This document shows positions 36,203 through 44,347 of a stretch of DNA of 64,000 nt, in pieces. The notes below the pieces were generated by a model. It saw only the letters and a program-made list of their open reading frames with translations. It did not search any database and was not told the origin of the DNA. Every line of letters begins with the position of its first letter. Position 1 is the stretch's first letter. This stretch comes from Rhizobiales bacterium YIM 77505 (lineage in GTDB: Bacteria > Pseudomonadota > Alphaproteobacteria > Rhizobiales > Beijerinckiaceae), in contig JQNH01000001.1 in NCBI GenBank assembly GCA_000745135.1, positions 248,001 to 312,000 on the forward strand. Direction: 5' to 3'. The position numbers and the translations under genes are program-made.

Positions 36203-37236
36203 TGCGCACTCCGGGCTTCTGGAGCGCGCGCCGAGCCACGCTTGCTGCGAATCTCCTCCGGCCGGCCGCCTTTCTCTACGGTGCCGTCGCCGCCCATCGC
36301 CTCAAGCGGCCCGGCATGCGGGCGGACGCGCCCGTTGTCTGCGTCGGCAATTTCACCGTCGGGGGGGCGGGCAAGACGCCGACGGCGATCGCGCTCGCCC
36401 ATGTCCTGCGCGAGATGGGCCAAACGCCGGCCTTCCTCACCCGCGGCTATGGCGGGACCTTGCCGGGGCCGGTCGTGGTCGATCGGACCACCCACAGCTT
36501 TCGCGACGTCGGCGATGAGCCGCTTCTGCTCGCGCGCGTCGCGCCCACCATCGTCGCCCGCCATCGCCCTGCGGGGGCGCGCCTGTGCGTGGCGCAGGGA
36601 GCAAATGTCATTCTCATGGATGACGGGCTGCAGAACCCCTCGCTGCGGAAGGACCTGTCGCTCGCCGTCCTCGACGGCGAGGCGGGGCTTGGCAACGGCC
36701 TTTGCCTTCCGGCCGGGCCGCTCAGGGCGCCGATGGCCGCGCAATGGCCCCTCGTCGATGCGGTCGTCGTCCTCGGCGAGCCTTGCGGCGCAGGCGCGGC
36801 GGCCGAAGAAGCGGCCGCGCGCGGGATTCCGCTGCTTGCCGCCACGCTTCAGCCGGACGCGCAGGCGAGGGCGCATCTTCGCGGCCGCCGCGTGCTCGCT
36901 TTTGCCGGCATCGGGCGGCCTCAGAAATTCTTCGCAAGCCTCGAGAGCTGCGGGGCGGAGATCGTGGAGCGACGCGCTTTCTCCGATCACCATCCATATG
37001 CGGTGCCCGAGATCGAGCGCATGGTGGAGGAGGCGAGGGCGAACGGCCTGACGCCGGTGACGACGGAGAAGGACGCGGTCCGCATCGCGGCGCTCGGCCG
37101 GCCGGATCTTGCCGATGGCATCAAAACCCTGCCGGTGACGCTCGCCTTTGCCGAGCCCGCGCGGGTGAGGGCGCTGCTCGGGGAATGCCTCGCCCGGAGG
37201 AGGGCCGACGGGCGCGCCGCCGTCCACCTCTCCTGA
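36202..37236 (+). CDS. lpxK: Tetraacyldisaccharide 4'-kinase
   Basis: 344 residues. One N-terminal membrane-associated helix (ATLAANLLRPAAFLYGAVAA) precedes the P-loop GNFTVGGAGKTPTAIAL. LTRGYGG, GDEPLLLARVAPTIVARHRP, ILMDDGLQNPSLRKDLSL and TEKDAVRI follow. It phosphorylates lipid IVA precursor at the 4' position at the inner membrane. The ATG overlaps the waaA stop (TGATG). Its own stop lies inside the first of two CTCTCC-type hairpins (37226-37249), which may act as terminators. Confidence 0.96.
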   Translation: MRTPGFWSARRATLAANLLRPAAFLYGAVAAHRLKRPGMRADAPVVCVGNFTVGGAGKTPTAIALAHVLREMGQTPAFLTRGYGGTLPGPVVVDRTTHSFRDVGDEPLLLARVAPTIVARHRPAGARLCVAQGANVILMDDGLQNPSLRKDLSLAVLDGEAGLGNGLCLPAGPLRAPMAAQWPLVDAVVVLGEPCGAGAAAEEAAARGIPLLAATLQPDAQARAHLRGRRVLAFAGIGRPQKFFASLESCGAEIVERRAFSDHHPYAVPEIERMVEEARANGLTPVTTEKDAVRIAALGRPDLADGIKTLPVTLAFAEPARVRALLGECLARRRADGRAAVHLS

Positions 37237-37350
37237 GTTCAGGAGAGGTCGCCGCGAAGCGGCGGGCGAGGTGTGCGACCTCTCCGAACAAGGGCGCTGC
37301 CCTCACCTGACTCGCTTTGCTCGCCGACCTCTCCCGGCTCGGGAGAGGTC
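37226..37350. repeat. Pair of CCTCTCC-type palindromes after lpxK
   Basis: ACCTCTCCTGA/TCAGGAGAGGT (37226-37236 and 37239-37249) and GACCTCTCCCG/CGGGAGAGGTC (37326-37336 and 37340-37350) are near-perfect hairpins. Between them are GCCGCGAAGCGGC and CTGCCCTCACCTGACTCG. The same parts recur after the flavin monooxygenase gene at 51278-51404. They sit between convergent lpxK and the PaiB-like gene and probably end both transcripts. Confidence 0.65.
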
Positions 37351-37357
37351 AGCAGCG

Positions 37358-37990
37358 TCACTTCACCCCGCCGAAGGCGGCCACGAGCTCGGCCATGGCG
37401 GCGCCGTTCGGCTCCCCGCGCAGCCCCTCGACGACGCCGCGGCGGTCGGCCTCGGGTCGGTTCTGGCTCACCTTCCACTTGCCCTCGATGCGCGCAATCT
37501 CGATCTCGATGCCGACGATCCCTTTGATCTGGGCGGCGATGAAGGGCTCCGGCGCGTCGCCCACCTGCCACGGCTCGCGCCGCCCTTCCTCCTTGAGCCG
37601 CGTCAGCGCGCCGATCTGGGCGCGCAGCCAAGCCTCGTCCGCAACGGCGCGCAGACGGCCATGGGCGTGGACGACGGCGTAGTTCCAGGTCGGGACGACC
37701 TTGCCGGTCTCCCGCTTCGTCTCATACCAGGAGGGCGTGACATAGGCCTCGCTCGCCTGGAACACCACGAGCACCTCCTGGCCGTCGGCCTCCCGCCAGA
37801 CCGCATTGGCCCTCGCCACATGAGCGCGGAGCGTTCCAAGCCGCGAGGCGGCGGGATCAAGAATGAAGGGAATGTGATTCGCCGTCAGCCCCGTAGGCGA
37901 GACGGTGACGAGAGTCGCCAACGGAAAATCCCGGATCAGCGCGTGCTGGACCTCGAGGCGATCCTCGCGAAAATGGGGCGGCTGGTACAT
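37358..37990 (-). CDS. PaiB-like FMN-binding negative transcriptional regulator
   Basis: 210 residues. The opening MYQPPHFREDRLEVQHALIR is the PaiB signature, followed by LATLVTVSPTGLTANHIPF, SWYETKRETGKVVPTWNYAV and the KGIVGIEIEIARIEGKWK block of the flavin-reductase-like split barrel. Bacillus PaiB represses sporulation and protease genes; for most proteobacterial members the role is unproven and an FMN-linked enzyme is possible. It starts one base after the stop of the DUF2093 gene on the same strand, so they are co-transcribed. Confidence 0.85.
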   Translation of the reverse strand: MYQPPHFREDRLEVQHALIRDFPLATLVTVSPTGLTANHIPFILDPAASRLGTLRAHVARANAVWREADGQEVLVVFQASEAYVTPSWYETKRETGKVVPTWNYAVVHAHGRLRAVADEAWLRAQIGALTRLKEEGRREPWQVGDAPEPFIAAQIKGIVGIEIEIARIEGKWKVSQNRPEADRRGVVEGLRGEPNGAAMAELVAAFGGVK

Positions 37991-37991
37991 G

Positions 37992-38219
37992 CTAGCGCCG
38001 CGGCTCGCGGGCGACCCCGAGCCGCTTGAGCACCGCCTCCGGCGAGGAATAGGCCTCCTGCCGCTCGACGCTCCAGTAGCGCAGCTGCTCGAGGGGGATC
38101 GGTTCGCCGGTGACCGCGCAGCGCACGAAGGCTCCCGGCCGGATGACCTTCAGGTTGCTGTCGAGATATTCCACGATGGCTTCGCCGCCGCCGTGGTCGA
38201 ACCGGTTCAACACAGGCAT
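37992..38219 (-). CDS. DUF2093 domain protein
   Basis: 75 residues. GGGEAIVEYLDSNLKVIRPG, FVRCAVTGEPIPLEQLRYWS and VERQEAYSSPEAVLKRLG give the complete DUF2093 pattern, a small alphaproteobacterial family with no known function. The preserved C-A-V-T-G-x-P-I-P looks like half of a zinc-ribbon-type turn. ATG 38219 gives the usual length; a GTG at 38249 is also in frame. It is the first gene of a two-gene unit with the PaiB-like gene. Confidence 0.82.
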   Translation of the reverse strand: MPVLNRFDHGGGEAIVEYLDSNLKVIRPGAFVRCAVTGEPIPLEQLRYWSVERQEAYSSPEAVLKRLGVAREPRR

Positions 38220-38358
38220 CTGCCGTCGCCGAAAGGGCGACTCCTCCACTCGTCAGCGATCACATAGACCATGGCGCCGCGGGCGTCCAACAGTGGAGAC
38301 ACCCCGTTGACACCTGGGCTTGCCCGCCGTCAGGAGGGCGACGGACCGGAGCACCGCC

Positions 38359-39141
38359 GTGGCCGCCTACGACTTTTCCGCACAACGCCTGTTTGTCGAC
38401 GCTCCGCTATCGGAAGGAGCGCGGCTCCCCCTGGACCGCGCCCAAGCCAACTATCTCCTCAACGTCCTGCGCCTCAAGGCCGGGGCCGGCATCCTGGTCT
38501 TCAATGGCCGCGACGGCGAATGGCGCGCGCTCGTCGAGTCGGACGGGCGCAAATCGCCGAGCCTGCGTGTCGGCGAGCGGACGCGGGCGCAGACGGCGCC
38601 GAACGATCTCCTCTATCTCTTCGCGCCGCTCAAGCATGCCCGCCTCGACTACATGGCCCAGAAGGCGGTCGAGATGGGCGCGGGCGCGTTGAAGCCCATC
38701 CATACGCGCCGCACGCAGGCGAGCCGGGTCAATCTTGAGCGGCTCCGCGCCAATGCGATCGAAGCCGCAGAGCAGTGCGGAATCCTGACCGTTCCCGACA
38801 TCCTCCCGGACACGGATTTTCAGAAGGCCCTCGCCGGGCTCGATCCGGACCGCCTCCTCGTTTTCTGCGACGAGGAGGCGCCGATCGCCAATCCGATCGC
38901 GGCCTTGAGCGCCGAAGCCGATCGTTGCGGGAACCGTCCGGCCAAGTTGGCGGTTATGGTGGGGCCCGAAGGCGGGTTTGTAGAAGAGGAGAGGGCGCTT
39001 GCCCTCCGTCATCCCCGTGTGGTTCGCGTCTCTCTTGGTCCCCGGATCCTCCGTGCCGACACCGCGGCCGTCGCGGCGCTCGCCCTGGTGCAGGCGGTAC
39101 TCGGCGACTGGCGCGAGGCGCCGGCTACGACGACGGGCTAA
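38359..39141 (+). CDS. rsmE: 16S rRNA (uracil1498-N3)-methyltransferase
   Basis: 260 residues from GTG 38359. An N-terminal PUA-like domain (RLFVDAPLSEGARLPLDRAQ) is followed by the SPOUT methyltransferase fold with HARLDYMAQKAVEMGAGAL, EAAEQCGILTVPDIL, and the knot motifs VMVGPEGGFVEEE and LGPRILRADTAAVAALAL. It methylates U1498 of 16S rRNA. The frame is open to a TTG at 38320, but GTG 38359 begins the normal AAYDFSAQRLFV sequence. In the knot motif RAD replaces the more frequent RTE. Confidence 0.92.
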   Translation: MAAYDFSAQRLFVDAPLSEGARLPLDRAQANYLLNVLRLKAGAGILVFNGRDGEWRALVESDGRKSPSLRVGERTRAQTAPNDLLYLFAPLKHARLDYMAQKAVEMGAGALKPIHTRRTQASRVNLERLRANAIEAAEQCGILTVPDILPDTDFQKALAGLDPDRLLVFCDEEAPIANPIAALSAEADRCGNRPAKLAVMVGPEGGFVEEERALALRHPRVVRVSLGPRILRADTAAVAALALVQAVLGDWREAPATTTG

Positions 39142-39310
39142 GGGGGCGCGGCGCAACACCCTCCCTGCGACACTGACCTGACAAGACCGCTTGGCTGCCG
39201 CGCTGGGCGCCGCAATCCGGCCGCATTGCAGCCGAGCTTCGCTGGCGTGATGAGCGCTGATTTGCAGTGTCGCGTTGCAAGAGCACGGAAATACAACTGG
39301 AGACAAGGGC

Positions 39311-40450
39311 ATGTCTGGGGATTACAGGTTTGGAATAGAAGAAGAATATTTTGTGAACAGCGCGGCAAAGCGGGACTCCGCCCGGGCGGGAATTCAGGAA
39401 TTCTTCCAGAAAGCCAAAGAAGAGTTCAAGGACGAGGTCCAGCGCGAGATGTTGGAACCTCAAATCGAGGTGGTGACGCCTCCGGCCGTTGACTTCGCGG
39501 AAGCGCGCAAGCACCTCGCCGCCGTGCGCAAGGGACTTGGCGAGATTGCGCGCAGCGAGGGGCTGTCCATCATGGCAGCCGGCACGCATCCGCTCGCCGT
39601 CTGGACGCGCCAGCGCGCCTCCCGCCAGCCCCGCTACGGCAAGCTCATGCACGACCTGCAGATGCTCGGCTCGCGCAACATGGTCTGCGGCCTCCACGTG
39701 CATGTGGAGGTGGGCAGCCTCGGGGAGCGGGTCGACATCATGAACCGCATCCTGCCCTATCTGCCCTTGCTCCTCGCCCTGTCCACGTCCTCGCCCTTCT
39801 GGCAGGCGCAACGCACGGGCCTCCTTGGCTATCGCTTGGCCGCCTATCGCGAACTGCCGCGCACCGGACTGCCCGACATGTTCGAGACGGTGCAGGAGTA
39901 TCAGCGCTACATCGACACTCTGGTCGCCGCCCGCGCCATCGAGGACTCGAGCTTCGTCTGGTGGGTGATCCGGCCTTCTCTCAAGCACCCGACCCTGGAG
40001 CTGCGCATCGCCGACAGTTGCACCCGGCTCGACGACACGCTGGCGATTGCGGCCCTCTATCGTTGCCTCGTCCGTCGTCTCGCCCGGGACCGCAAGCTCA
40101 ACGCTTCGCTCACCGGGGCCTCCCGCGCCATTGTCGGCGAGAACTGCTGGCGGGCCCAGCGCTACGGCATCCACGGCAGCTTCGTGGACGAGGCGACGCG
40201 CACGGCCCGGCCGGTCGGCGAGGTGCTGAACGAGGTGCTCGACCTCGTGGCCGAAGACGGCAAGGCGCTCGGTTGCGAGCGCGAACTCGATCTTGCCCGC
40301 TGGATCGTCGCCCGCGGCACCAGTGCCGACAAGCAGCTCACGATCTACACCGAAGCCCTCGGCCGCGGCTTGTCGAGCAAGGACGCGCTCGCCGACGTCG
40401 TGGACTGGCTCTGCGCCGAGACGGCGGGGCTGCAGCCGGCCCTGCATTGA
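39311..40450 (+). CDS. Carboxylate-amine ligase of the glutamate-cysteine ligase 2 (YbdK) family
   Basis: 379 residues. It opens YRFGIEEEYFVNSAAKRDSA, the GCS2 ATP-binding signature, and has MLEPQIEVVTPP, MAAGTHPLAVW, the metal and substrate block VCGLHVHVEVGS, and HPTLELRIADSCTRLDDTLA. YbdK proteins have weak glutamate-cysteine ligase activity and their natural products are mostly unknown. ATG 39311 follows GGAGACAAGGG. The next gene encodes a plant/proteobacterial-type glutamate-cysteine ligase, so two members of this fold lie side by side. A hairpin (40470-40496) follows the stop. Confidence 0.88.
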   Translation: MSGDYRFGIEEEYFVNSAAKRDSARAGIQEFFQKAKEEFKDEVQREMLEPQIEVVTPPAVDFAEARKHLAAVRKGLGEIARSEGLSIMAAGTHPLAVWTRQRASRQPRYGKLMHDLQMLGSRNMVCGLHVHVEVGSLGERVDIMNRILPYLPLLLALSTSSPFWQAQRTGLLGYRLAAYRELPRTGLPDMFETVQEYQRYIDTLVAARAIEDSSFVWWVIRPSLKHPTLELRIADSCTRLDDTLAIAALYRCLVRRLARDRKLNASLTGASRAIVGENCWRAQRYGIHGSFVDEATRTARPVGEVLNEVLDLVAEDGKALGCERELDLARWIVARGTSADKQLTIYTEALGRGLSSKDALADVVDWLCAETAGLQPALH

Positions 40451-40469
40451 GCAAGCGGGTGCCGTCGTT

Positions 40470-40496
40470 CCGGCGCGCCGCTTCGCGGCGTGCCGG
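40470..40496 (+). terminator. Hairpin after the YbdK-type gene
   Basis: CCGGCGCGCCGC-TTC-GCGGCGTGCCGG forms a 12-bp stem with one G-U pair, 19 bases after the stop codon. No T run follows, so it may be a pause or mRNA-stability structure and not a true terminator. Confidence 0.4.
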
Positions 40497-40601
40497 ATCT
40501 GAAGGTGCGCACTTGCGATGCCGTTCATAGGGTGCTGCGTCGCAGCATGCGCCAACCCGACCGGACAAGGCTCTGGAAGGACGAGGGGGCTGTTCGGCTA
40601 C

Positions 40602-40619
40602 GCTTGCATGCATGCAAGC
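40602..40619. promoter_or_regulatory. 18-bp perfect palindrome GCTTGCATGCATGCAAGC upstream of gshA
   Basis: The sequence is its own reverse complement with no spacer and lies 99 bases before the gshA ATG, within a 268-base gap otherwise free of features. It has the symmetry of a dimeric repressor site. No cognate regulator is encoded next to it. Confidence 0.4.
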
Positions 40620-40718
40620 TCCTGCGCCTGAGCGTCATTGCGGCTTCGCAGGGACCCGCCTATGTACCGAGCCCCGGCGCGCACGGCGTTCGCGCGCTTC
40701 GTCAGGAAGAGGTGGCGC

Positions 40719-42089
40719 ATGGCTCGTGACGTATCCGATGCAACGCCCATCGGCGCGCGCCACGAGCTGATCGAATGGGTCGCCTCGGGCGAAAAGCCGC
40801 GGGATGCCTGGCGGATCGGCACCGAGCACGAGAAGATCCCCTTCTATCGGGGTACTCACACTCCGGTCGCCTATGACGGCGAAGGCGGCATCCGTGCCCT
40901 GCTCGACGGGCTCAAGGCCGAGACGGGGTGGACACCGATCCTCGAAGGCAACCATCCCATCGGCCTTGCCGACGACGCGGCCGGGGCAGCGATCTCGCTC
41001 GAACCCGGCGGGCAGTTCGAACTCTCGGGCGCACCGCTCAAAAGCCTGCATGAAACGGCCGCGGAACTCGACCGACACCTGTCCGCAGCCAAGCGTGTGG
41101 CGGCCCCCTTCGGCATGGATTTCCTGACGCTCGGCATGAGCCCGCAATGGACGCGGGCGGAGACGCCGGTCATGCCGAAGAACCGCTATCGCATCATGAT
41201 GAACTACATGCCGAAGGTCGGGACGCTCGGCCTCGACATGATGCTGCGCACCGCCACGGTGCAGGTGAACCTCGATTATGCCTCCGAAGCCGACATGGTG
41301 AGGAAGCTGCGCGTATCGCTGGCGCTGCAGCCCGTCGCCACGGCCCTGTTCGCCAACTCGCCCTTCACCGAGGGCAGGCCGAATGGTTTTTTGTCCATGC
41401 GCTCGCAGATCTGGCGTCACACCGACCCGGACCGCACGGGGATGTTCCCAGAGGCCTTCGAGGAGGGGTTCGGATATGAGCGCTATGTGGAATGGGTGCT
41501 CGACGTGCCCATGTATTTCGTCAAGCGGGGCGGGGTATATCACGACGTTGCCGGCGCCTCCTTCCGGGACCTCCTCGCCGGCCGCCTGAAGGAACTGCCG
41601 GGCGAGGTCGCGACGCGCTCGGACTGGGCCAACCATGTCTCGACGGTGTTCCCCGAGGTAAGGCTCAAGCGCTACCTTGAGATGCGCGGCGCGGATGTCG
41701 GCCCGCCCGAGCGCATCGTGGCGCTGTCCGCCTTCTGGGTGGGCCTTCTGTACGACGAGGCCTCGCTCGACGCCGCCTGGGACCTCGTCAAGGAATGGAC
41801 GGCTGAGGAGCGCGAGCAGCTTCGCGCCGACGTGCCGCGCTTGGGGCTGAAAGCGGAGATCGCCGGCCGCACCGTCCGGGACATTGCGCGCGACGCGCTC
41901 GCCTTCTCCCGCTCAGGATTAAGCCGGCGTGCGCTTCTCAACGGCGGCGGCCGCGACGAGAGCCACTTCCTCGACCCGCTCGACGAGATCGTCGCCTCGG
42001 GGCTCACCCCGGCCGAGCGTCTGCTCGAGCGCTTCCATGGGCCTTGGGGCGGCTCGGTCGGCCCAGCCTTTGAAGAATGCGTGTTCTGA
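40719..42089 (+). CDS. gshA: Glutamate--cysteine ligase
   Basis: 456 residues. The class shared by alphaproteobacteria and plants is recognised by WRIGTEHEKIPFYRGTHTPV, ISLEPGGQFELSGAPLKSLH, MPKNRYRIMMNYMPKVGTLG, TATVQVNLDYASEADM and FANSPFTEGRPNGFLSMRS. It makes gamma-glutamylcysteine, the first step of glutathione synthesis. ATG 40719 follows AGGAAGAGG by 6-7 bases; the open frame reaches back to 40638. The gene ends WGGSVGPAFEECVF. It is preceded by the related YbdK-type gene but separated by a hairpin and palindrome, so it may have its own promoter. Confidence 0.95.
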   Translation: MARDVSDATPIGARHELIEWVASGEKPRDAWRIGTEHEKIPFYRGTHTPVAYDGEGGIRALLDGLKAETGWTPILEGNHPIGLADDAAGAAISLEPGGQFELSGAPLKSLHETAAELDRHLSAAKRVAAPFGMDFLTLGMSPQWTRAETPVMPKNRYRIMMNYMPKVGTLGLDMMLRTATVQVNLDYASEADMVRKLRVSLALQPVATALFANSPFTEGRPNGFLSMRSQIWRHTDPDRTGMFPEAFEEGFGYERYVEWVLDVPMYFVKRGGVYHDVAGASFRDLLAGRLKELPGEVATRSDWANHVSTVFPEVRLKRYLEMRGADVGPPERIVALSAFWVGLLYDEASLDAAWDLVKEWTAEEREQLRADVPRLGLKAEIAGRTVRDIARDALAFSRSGLSRRALLNGGGRDESHFLDPLDEIVASGLTPAERLLERFHGPWGGSVGPAFEECVF

Positions 42090-42153
42090 CGGGTGACGGG
42101 CGCCACGAATTTTACGGCTCAGCTTTCTTTCAAAAAATTCAACGCCTCTTTCC

Positions 42154-42169
42154 TGACACGCACTTGTCA
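42154..42169. promoter_or_regulatory. Inverted repeat TGACA-N6-TGTCA in an AT-rich promoter region
   Basis: TGACA (42154-42158) and TGTCA (42165-42169) are perfect inverted arms. The region 42108-42190 is unusually AT-rich for this genome (for example TTTCTTTCAAAAAATTC) and should contain the promoter of the radical SAM gene. TTGTCA at 42164-42169 could be a -35 element, although no good -10 at 17 bases is evident. Confidence 0.35.
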
Positions 42170-42208
42170 TCTAGTCTCGCGCCATAAAGCGTGTGGGAAG
42201 GGGATTTA

Positions 42209-43981
42209 ATGGTCCAGGGGGCGAACGGCCGGAAGATCTTTCGGCTGATCTTGATCAAGCCGTCGCACTACGACGATGACGGCTATGTTATCCAATGGCT
42301 GCGCTCGCCGATCCCGGCGAATTCGCTCGCCTGTCTCTATGGTCTTGCCCGCGACGCCAAGGCGCGTGACGCGCTGGCGCCTTCCTTCGACCTCGATATC
42401 GAAGCCATCGACGAGACCAACACGCGCGTCCGCCCGGACCGGATCGCCCGCCGCATTCGCGAGGCCGGCGCCGGCCTGGTGATGCTCGTCGGGGTACAGT
42501 CGAACCAGTTCCCGCGGGCGCTCGATATTGCGACACCCCTGCGGGCGGCAGGCATCCAGGTGGGCATCGGCGGGTTCCACGTCTCCGGCACCCTGGCCAT
42601 GCTGCCCGGCATCGAGCCGAACGTGCAGCGGGCGCTCGACATGGGCTGCTCGGTCTTTGCCGGCGAGGCGGAGGAAGGCCGTCTCGACCTCATCCTGAAG
42701 GACGCCGCCTTCGGCGAGTTGAAGCCGATCTACAACTTCATGAAGGATCTGCCGGGCATCGAGCGGGTCCCGACGCCCCATCTGCCGGCTTCCGTCATCC
42801 GTCGCACCTACGGCACCAATGCCAGCTTCGACGCCGGTCGCGGCTGCCCTTTCCAATGCTCGTTCTGCACCATCATCAACGTGCAGGGCCGCAAATCGCG
42901 CCGGCGTTCTGCCGATGACGTCGAGCGCATCATCCGCGAGCACGCGGAGCAGGGGGTCTTCCACTTCTTCATCACCGACGACAATTTCGCCCGCAACAAG
43001 GATTGGGAGTCGATCTTCGACCGGCTCATCCACTTGCGCGAGGTCGAGGGCATCAACATCCGCCTGATCATCCAGGTGGATACGCTCTGCCACCGGCTGC
43101 CGAACTTCATCGAGAAGGCGGCGCGGGCAGGCGTGCGGCGTGTCTTCATCGGGCTTGAGAACATCAGCCCGGATAATCTGGTCGCTGCCAAGAAGAAGCA
43201 GAACAAGATCACCGAATACCGCAAGATGCTCCTGGCGTGGAAGAGCGTCGGCGTCATCACCTATTGCGGCTACATCTTAGGGTTCCCCAACGACACCCCC
43301 GAGCGCATCAAGCGGGATATCGAGGTCATCAAGAAGGAGCTCCCCGTCGATCTCCTGGAGTTCTTCTTCCTGACGCCCCTCCCCGGATCCGAGGACCACA
43401 AGAGGCTCCTCGAACAGGGCGTGTGGATGGACCCGGACCTCAACAAGTACGACCTCAACCACGCCGTGACGACCCACCCGCTCATGAGCCAGGCGGAGTG
43501 GGAAGCCGCGTATCGCATGGCGTGGGAGACCTACTACTCCGACGACCATATCGAGCGTGTCCTGCGTCGCGCCGCCGCGACCAAGACCAGCGTCGGCAAG
43601 ACCTTGTTCGTGCTCAACTGGTTCGTGGGATCGATCCGCATCGAGAAGATCCATCCGCTCGAGGCCGGCTTCGTGCGCTTGAAATACCGCCGCGACCGGC
43701 GCCCAGGCTTCCCGATCGAGCCGGCGCTGACCTTCTATCCCCGCTTCATCGCCGAAACCGTGTCGAAGCAGTTCCGTTGGATCTGGCTGTGGGCCCGCAC
43801 CCGGCGGCTGTACAAGTCGATCCGCTTCGGCAAGGGTCGCTACGACTACATGGACGAGGCGCTCACTCCTGTGCTCGAGGACGAAGTCGAGACCCATGCC
43901 ATGTTCGAAACCGCGGAGGCCAAAGCCTTCGTGGCCCAGCAGAAGCGGCTCGCCGAGGTCGTGGCAGGGCGGGCCGCTTAG
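42209..43981 (+). CDS. B12-binding-domain radical SAM protein, substrate unknown
   Basis: 590 residues. An N-terminal Rossmann-like cobalamin-binding-type domain (about 10-170, including GLVMLVGVQSNQFPRALDIA and GIQVGIGGFHVSGTLAMLPG) precedes the radical SAM core with C213-x3-C217-x2-C220 (GRGCPFQCSFCTII), ITDDNFARNKDW, VDTLCHRLPNFIEKAARAG and GLENISPDNL. A C-terminal region of about 180 residues ends with basic and aromatic stretches. ATG 42209 follows GGAAGGGGA. It lies between an AT-rich promoter region and a strong terminator, so it is a single-gene unit. The class includes methyltransferases and ring-forming enzymes; no specific product can be assigned. Confidence 0.87.
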   Translation: MVQGANGRKIFRLILIKPSHYDDDGYVIQWLRSPIPANSLACLYGLARDAKARDALAPSFDLDIEAIDETNTRVRPDRIARRIREAGAGLVMLVGVQSNQFPRALDIATPLRAAGIQVGIGGFHVSGTLAMLPGIEPNVQRALDMGCSVFAGEAEEGRLDLILKDAAFGELKPIYNFMKDLPGIERVPTPHLPASVIRRTYGTNASFDAGRGCPFQCSFCTIINVQGRKSRRRSADDVERIIREHAEQGVFHFFITDDNFARNKDWESIFDRLIHLREVEGINIRLIIQVDTLCHRLPNFIEKAARAGVRRVFIGLENISPDNLVAAKKKQNKITEYRKMLLAWKSVGVITYCGYILGFPNDTPERIKRDIEVIKKELPVDLLEFFFLTPLPGSEDHKRLLEQGVWMDPDLNKYDLNHAVTTHPLMSQAEWEAAYRMAWETYYSDDHIERVLRRAAATKTSVGKTLFVLNWFVGSIRIEKIHPLEAGFVRLKYRRDRRPGFPIEPALTFYPRFIAETVSKQFRWIWLWARTRRLYKSIRFGKGRYDYMDEALTPVLEDEVETHAMFETAEAKAFVAQQKRLAEVVAGRAA

Positions 43982-44013
43982 CGGCTCGGCCGAGCTGAAA
44001 CCAACAAAATCAC

Positions 44014-44040
44014 GGCCACGGTGAAACCGTGGTCTTTCTT
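44014..44040 (+). terminator. Rho-independent terminator of the radical SAM gene
   Basis: GGCCACGGT (44014-44022) pairs with ACCGTGGTC (44026-44034), a 9-bp stem with one G-T pair and a GAA loop, followed by TTTCTTGTTTGGTT. It lies 33 bases after the stop codon. Stem, tight loop and T-rich tail make this a convincing terminator. Confidence 0.8.
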
Positions 44041-44077
44041 GTTTGGTTGTGTTCCCGGATTGCCGCGGAGAGACGAA

Positions 44078-44317
44078 GTGCGGCCCAGCTTTCCGCCCGC
44101 AGATGATGCGGAGGGACGCCCGACGCAGGCGGTCGCCGGGAGCGCGACGGATGACGTTTGTCCTTTTCATCCCTTCCCGTCGCCGGAAAAGGCGCGTCTG
44201 ACCGCCATCGGGCGTCAGCTGCGAAGCGTCTACGGCGTTCCCGTCCAGGAGCCCCTGCCGGAGCCGTTTGCCGCGATCCTCGCGAGGCTCGCGCAGCGGG
44301 ACCTTTGTTCCGAGTAG
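44078..44317 (+). CDS. NepR-like anti-sigma factor
   Basis: About 79 residues from GTG 44078, with GGAGAGA just upstream. An acidic, proline-rich N-terminal half leads to ARLTAIGRQLRSVYGVPVQE and PLPEPFAAILARL. This matches the NepR core (IGRQLR-x-VY, then EP-x-P-x-x-F and a helix), which binds and inhibits the general stress sigma factor EcfG until PhyR sequesters it. An in-frame GTG at 44021 lies inside the preceding terminator and is rejected. The next gene, 30 bases on, is a receiver-only response regulator. PhyR and EcfG are not in the window, so this may be a secondary NepR paralogue. Confidence 0.6.
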   Translation: MRPSFPPADDAEGRPTQAVAGSATDDVCPFHPFPSPEKARLTAIGRQLRSVYGVPVQEPLPEPFAAILARLAQRDLCSE

Positions 44318-44347
44318 ATCCATTCCAAGAGCCAGGAGGGACGCGTC

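Noticed and set aside
40451-40718. Riboswitch or small RNA between the two ligase genes
   Set aside because: Apart from one hairpin and one palindrome, no conserved riboswitch core or promoter-terminator pair was visible.
44021-44077. Upstream extension of the NepR-like gene from GTG 44021
   Set aside because: The start lies inside the terminator stem of the radical SAM gene and has no ribosome site; GTG 44078 has GGAGAGA before it.
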